DNA of 64,000 nucleotides, from positions 46,462,823-46,526,822 of the forward strand of contig OX422218.1 in NCBI GenBank assembly GCA_949130495.1, read 5' to 3'. A program made the translations under genes and the position numbers. Origin of the DNA: Sambucus nigra. Its lineage: Eukaryota > Streptophyta > Magnoliopsida > Dipsacales > Adoxaceae. The notes beneath the pieces are model-generated. The model made no database searches. It saw only the letters and a list, made by a program, of their open reading frames with translations, and was not told where the DNA came from. Shown in pieces: positions 59,473 through 64,000 of this stretch. Each line of letters begins with the position of its first letter. The first letter of the stretch is position 1.

Positions 59473-60003
59473 CAATTCAAATCTAAGTTCATTTTAATTA
59501 AATTGATCCTAAAATTACATTGTATCCAGCAAACATGCAAGCCCTTCCACCATTTTGTGTTCACCCAAACATAAATCACATAAGGAAGGTGTGAACACGA
59601 TCACAAGAGTTAATCAAAGATATGTATGCATTAATAATCATCCTCACAATATCAACAAGTCAAATTTAAGTTCATTTTAATTAAATTAATCCCAAAATTA
59701 CTATGTGTCCACTGAATGTGCAAGCGCTTCCACCAATATATATTCACCCAAACAACAACCACATAAGGAAGTGTGGAGCAAGTCCAAAACAGTTAACCAA
59801 ACAAATATATGCATTAATATTTATCTTCACATCATCTAAAAGTCCTATTTAAGTTCATTTTAATTAAATTAATCCTAAAATTACTATGTGTACACCAAGT
59901 GTTCAAGTCCTTCCAACAATTTTTGTTCATACAAACATGAACCACTTAATGAAGGGGTGAACATGGCCGCAACAGTTAACCAAAATAATATATGCATTAA
60001 TAT
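59473..60003. repeat. 183-bp tandem repeat, three copies
   Basis: The landmark AAGTTCATTTTAATTAAATT occurs at 59485, 59668 and 59851, exactly 183 bp apart. The whole units align, including TGCAAGC...TTCCACCA, TTCACCCAAACA and ATGCATTAATA. The third copy is cut at GCATTAATATTA by the start of element G. A monomer of 183 bp is in the range of plant satellites. Confidence 0.88.
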
Positions 60004-60499
60004 TATGTGACAACCCGCTCCAAATAATAACGGGTGGCCAGCCCTATACTACATAACTCAGGTATCTCAGATGGTACAGTCTCAACATCAACAACTAAAC
60101 ACTATAATATAAGGCTAACTACCCGAAATCATAAAGTGCGAATCGCCAAAAATTTAAAACTTTTATTTTTAACAACAACAACAAAACCAATAATGCACTC
60201 AACCAACAATATACATCTAACTATGATGTGAAATGTGCATGCTCCAATGATATGAAAGAGTACAATACATTGTACAACAAATCTCAATAAAGAAATACCC
60301 GAATATGCTGTCGGGCAACAGACAATACAAGAATGTGATAAATAAAATATGAAAGTGTTAATCTACAACACTTGAATACTAACTCAAAACAACTGAATCC
60401 TAATCTAGATGTACAATAGCTAGGAATCAGCTAAAGAAAAGTGCCGCAACAGTCTGCTACTGCCACAGCTCCACAAATCTTAAATGGAGGAATATCAAA

Positions 60500-60579
60500 G
60501 GCGTCCTTGCGGAGGAACACCTGAAGTAATACAATATATACATACATGGAGGAGGAAAATATAAACGGGTCAGAACCCG
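60500..60579 (-). other. Hairpins M3 and M2 in element G
   Basis: M3 (60500-60521) and M2 (60566-60579, CGGGT-loop-ACCCG on either strand) keep the same order and spacing as in D, E and F although the sequence around them has diverged. Confidence 0.6.
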
Positions 60580-61069
60580 AGTTTGAAAAGAAGTTTAAAG
60601 AAAGTGTATTAAAATGCATAATAATTATAAATGCATTATTACATGATTTAGTTGGAATCGAACACTCCATCAAAATTCAGCTCACTTCTCATCTAAACCG
60701 CGCACTAGGCGTATGCACGTGTCTCCAAAAGGATGTTCGATTCTAATTAGGTAAGAGGATTCTAACTTAAACCCAAATAAAGTATTTAAGTGAAACCATC
60801 TAACCTATCTCCCAATTCTACATTATCACTATATTCATTAAGTTTTATACATTATCTTTAATGTAATTGTTATAGTTATCTTTATAATGTTCATTTGTTG
60901 AACATATAAAGTTACATGATCCAATCATGTCCCCATCATCACAATACATCCACAATCTCATTTACTAGAATTTATATTCTAGGGATGCCCATATAAGGCA
61001 TGAAACCATATATATAATTATTATAGATGAGTTATTAGCATCAAGAGTTAAGAACTAAACTCCTCCCGA

Positions 61070-61500
61070 TTCTCAACACGGCACTGCGTTTCATGAGTGG
61101 GACGTCTCGCCGAAGCGAAATCCAAACAAGGAACCCCCCCATTACACTACTCCTGACCGTATCAATCCTCGGTGCTCATTATGCCCTCAATGCAAGATGC
61201 ATGTAACCCAAATGATTATTGTCCAATTTTAATTAATTAATATTCCCAATTCTCAACAGTACACGGCGTTTCATGCGTGGGACATCTCGCCGAAGCGAAA
61301 TCCAAACAAGGAACCCCCCCGTTACACTAGTCCTGGCACTGTCGATTGTCGGGATAGGTGATTTATATATATAATTAATTATGAGCATTAAGGACTAAAC
61401 TTATCCCCAAGTTCCAACATTACACTGCGGTTCGTGCGTGGGACGTCTCGCCGAAGCGAAATCCAAACAAGGAACCCCCCCGATACACTAATCCTGGCAA
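61070..61500 (-). repeat. Three copies of hairpin module M1 in the element G LTR
   Basis: Units separated by 180 and 161 bp, each with GGTTCCTTGTTTGGATTTC followed by TCGC-TTCG-GCGA (hairpins at 61107-61118, 61287-61298 and 61448-61459) and CCCACGCATGAA-like ends, read on the - strand. Flanks such as GAACTAAACT / GGACTAAACTT and CATTATGCCCT also repeat, so a larger unit was triplicated. Confidence 0.85.
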
Positions 61501-62662
61501 TGTAGGTCATTGAGGTCCATTATGCCCTTGACACCCAAAGTACAAGCACAAGTAATAATAACCATCTAACCGAGCTATAACTCGAAGGACGCAGGATCAC
61601 GTGCTATCATCTTCCAGCAGCCCATATACGTAGCAAACTGGGGCCACCTGGTGGGGTTCAACGACACCCACCTCGTGATCAACCCACGCACATAACGTCC
61701 CGGGAAGCGGTCATAGTTCCTAACCGGCAAGTGAGAGCGTCACATACCCCGACCTCTCACCCCCAAAATAAATAAATATATATATATGTCATTTACTGAC
61801 CACAAAGGACGACTATAACCTGGGGAATATCCACATCCTGCTTTTCTAGTCATAATGCTCACCCTCTACGCACGAAACTTCCCAATGATAGCAAGGATGG
61901 GGTATGCTTAACATGTATATACACCACCATATAAGGTATACATACATCCCACATAATAAAGATATACCATTATATAAGGTATACCTGAAACATCATATTC
62001 ATTTCCATATTCATTATACGCTCTTAGGCGTAATTGATTAACATCATTTATTTAGTGTAACCCTCTCTTATGAAACACTAACTGCCAATACTCACACATT
62101 TGCCCCACTTAGTATATGCTATACTAATTCTCGCTTGAAGCTCTCATGCCGCTACTAGTATGAATTGTCTTTCAATTCTTTTAAGTTAAGGATATTCTAT
62201 ATCCTAATGCACCTCAATTATCATTTCTCATTATATGAGATATCTCCCAAATCAATCATTAATAAGGATACTTCTATATCCATATGCACATCAAATAGCA
62301 TTCATAATTCTCCATCCATTATAGGGTTCAATTGTTTTTTGAACCATTAAAGTTATTCCAAATGGGATTGGATCCTAAGATCCGGCACCTCTAAGTCAAC
62401 CTCATCTATAAGTTGTGAAGTTGTTATCATCACCAAATAAACCTCAAATAAAAGTGGCCTTCCCCACTTAGGAAAATACCAAAGTCTCTAATCGGTATTC
62501 TTCAAATTTAGTCAATATGACTCCAACATTTCTTTTAGTGGAAACTCGCAAAAAGTCTCCAAAACATGCTCCAAATATCTCCTATAGAGATCCCCAATCA
62601 ATAACTTCAAACAAAACGGGATGAATTCTCTTTAGAAAAACAATCCCTCCAAAAGCCCTGTT

Positions 62663-62848
62663 TCCGAATCGATTCGTCCCAGCGAATCGATTCGGCCAGG
62701 AAGGCGAATCGATTCGGGTCATAAGACCTGGGACTCTGTCTCAGGCCGAATCGATTCGGCTGGCGTCCGAATCAAATCGGTCACTCATACCTGGGCACCT
62801 GCATATTTCCGAATCGATTCGGTTAGGGGGGGCCGAATCGATTCGGCC
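62663..62848. repeat. Palindromic word array in the element G LTR (ATCGAT type)
   Basis: Six exact copies of CGAATCGATTCG (starting near 62665, 62683, 62705, 62747, 62810 and 62834) and one decayed copy (62768-62779). They are spaced by words such as ACCTGGGCACC that also occur in the E and F arrays. Confidence 0.9.
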
Positions 62849-63198
62849 TACCTGGAGGCTCGAAAATGGCTACTTTTTAGTAAGCCAAAATACCCAAAAT
62901 TCATTTTAATGGTTTTCTCTCCATTTCTCTTCAACCCAATCACAAATATAACCTCAATAATCATCCTAGAATACATATAAACTAGTTTCTATCCTCAAAT
63001 CAAAGATCTACCTATTAAATCTAAGATTATACCCAAAAGTTAGGTTTTGACAATTTAACATAAAACCCAAACTATCAATCCACAAATCATGAAATAAATG
63101 TACACAACAATTATTTAGCAAGTTTAATCACTTGCCTCAGGTTCGTAGGGTCTGAATCCGCGGGAAAATTCTCTTTCTCCCTCTTTTCTCCTTCCTTT

Positions 63199-63270
63199 TC
63201 TTCTTCTTCTTCTTCTTCTTCTTCTTCTTCTTCTTCTTCTTCTTCTTCTTCTTCTTCTTCTTCTTCTTCT
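63199..63270. repeat. (CTT)n microsatellite
   Basis: About 24 units of TTC/CTT in the leader-like part of the G LTR, at the position where E and F have CT-rich runs. On the - strand it gives a false poly-Lys frame. Confidence 0.95.
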
Positions 63271-63637
63271 CTATTTCTTTCTTTTCTTTTTTATCTCTTT
63301 CTTTCTTTTGGAGAAATATCTCGCGTAGGATTTTTAAGCCTTGTCTCCCAATGTACACATCTTTAAATGATAATACACACTTTAAATGACCCGGTAACTT
63401 TAATTCGAGTCAAACAGTCCTAATTTATTTCGGAACCCAAATAGACCCCAAGTACAGTCATTTCGACTTTCTCGACCCTTCCGAAAACGATGGTACCCTC
63501 ATAATTGCCATAAGACACTCTTTCTAGCGACTCCAAATTTTGACTTCAATTGCCAATTTTAATTATTCTCCAATAAAATATTATTTATTTCTCCCAAAAT
63601 AAATAAATTACTGTTCCGAAAGGCTTGGGTTATTACA

Positions 63638-64000
63638 AACTTCCCCACTTACAAGAATTTCGTCCTCGAAATTTAGCTAAGCCTAATTCTCCCAAAGCTC
63701 AACTATTTCTAATCTACCCATCAACTAATCTTATCTCCAAACTTCTAACCTCCCACGACGAATTAATTTAATTTATTTTATTTATTAAGTCAATTATGAA
63801 TTAAATAAAACTAATTTCCACAACATGGGCGCCCATACACCCTTAAAATTTGAGCTTTGTGCTCACAACAGTCATAATGAGGCTTTATCTGCCTCTAAAG
63901 TTCCACAATTTCAATAATATAAATAATACTAAAATTTTAATAGAACAAAAATTTGAATGGTCAAAAGAAATAACTCCTCTCAATTCCTGACAATCGCCAC
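63638..64000 (-). mobile_element. Element G interior, 3' end only
   Basis: Begins with the purine tract next to the LTR and continues as AT-rich non-coding DNA with no frame to the end of the window. The pol genes, if present, lie beyond 64000. Confidence 0.65.

Larger units (their letters stand above)
60006..63637 (-). repeat. Element G LTR (Tekay/Del-like), 3632 bp
   Basis: On the + strand it starts TGTGACAACCCG and ends GGGTTATTACA, the counterpart of the E and F LTR ends. It is followed inward by a purine-rich tract on the - strand (TGGGGAAGTTT, about 63648-63638), so the element runs right to left and this is its 3' LTR, with the body beyond the window. It shares modules M1 (three copies), M2 and M3 with the other families and has its own palindromic array. 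The target duplication would be TATTA (60001-60005) but its partner is outside. Confidence 0.85.

Noticed and set aside
61070..61500. Regularly spaced near-identical units in G as a CRISPR-like array
   Set aside because: The DNA is plant nuclear. The units are part of an LTR, are spaced unequally (180 and 161 bp), and the spacers are themselves related.
63137..63358. Poly-Lys frame on the - strand
   Set aside because: It is the (CTT)n microsatellite read on the other strand.

Overview
The window is plant nuclear DNA, most likely from a flowering plant. It contains no cellular gene that I can support. It is a dense stack of transposable elements: plant-type Ty3/gypsy LTR retrotransposons inserted into each other, plus a decayed CACTA (En/Spm) DNA transposon. 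Evidence for a plant origin is the set of lineages present (Athila-, Tat- and Tekay/Del-like gypsy elements, TNP2-type CACTA transposase), their tRNA-primed binding sites, and long AT microsatellites. Element labels A to G are mine.

Layout. 1-3329 is AT-rich decayed sequence. Element A (3330-24347, + strand) is an old Tat-like gypsy element with 417-bp LTRs and TSD AATAT. Its gag-pol is full of stops but keeps both a normal and a second (archaeal-type) RNase H, and it carries an antisense gene downstream of pol. Inside that antisense gene sits element B (12040-22395, - strand), a young Athila-like element. B has 1.38-kb LTRs that differ at about a dozen positions, TSD ACTCT, a tRNA-Asp-type primer site, and a gag-pol broken only by one in-frame stop and one 1-bp frameshift. 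24348-27122 is element C, a still older Tat-like pol remnant into which A inserted. From 27123 a CACTA transposon runs on the - strand, with a TNP2-like transposase that lacks its central part. It is split by two later insertions and resumes at 47997-48772 and 58251 onward.

Element D (30715-47996, + strand, TSD TCCAA) is a non-coding element with 3.14-kb LTRs and only about 1.36 kb of internal DNA. Its right LTR was hit by element E (35448-45855, - strand, Tekay/Del-like gag-pol). A later deletion removed the E/D boundary and left a templated filler. Element F (48773-58250, - strand, TSD CGCGG) is a sister of E. Its gag-pol is one reading frame broken mainly by stop codons, and it has an in-frame deletion of about 106 codons in integrase. 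59473-60003 holds three copies of a 183-bp tandem repeat, into which element G inserted; one 3.63-kb LTR of G (60006-63637) and the start of its interior are in the window.

The most interesting signal is in the LTRs of D, E, F and G. These families share small hairpin-forming modules. E, F and G also carry an array of about 190 bp built of self-complementary words at the same relative place in the LTR. The word is TTCGAA-centred in E and F but ATCGAT-centred in G, so the architecture is kept while the sequence has been replaced.

Insertion order read from the nesting: C is older than A, and A older than B; CACTA is older than D, and D older than E; CACTA is older than F; the satellite is older than G.
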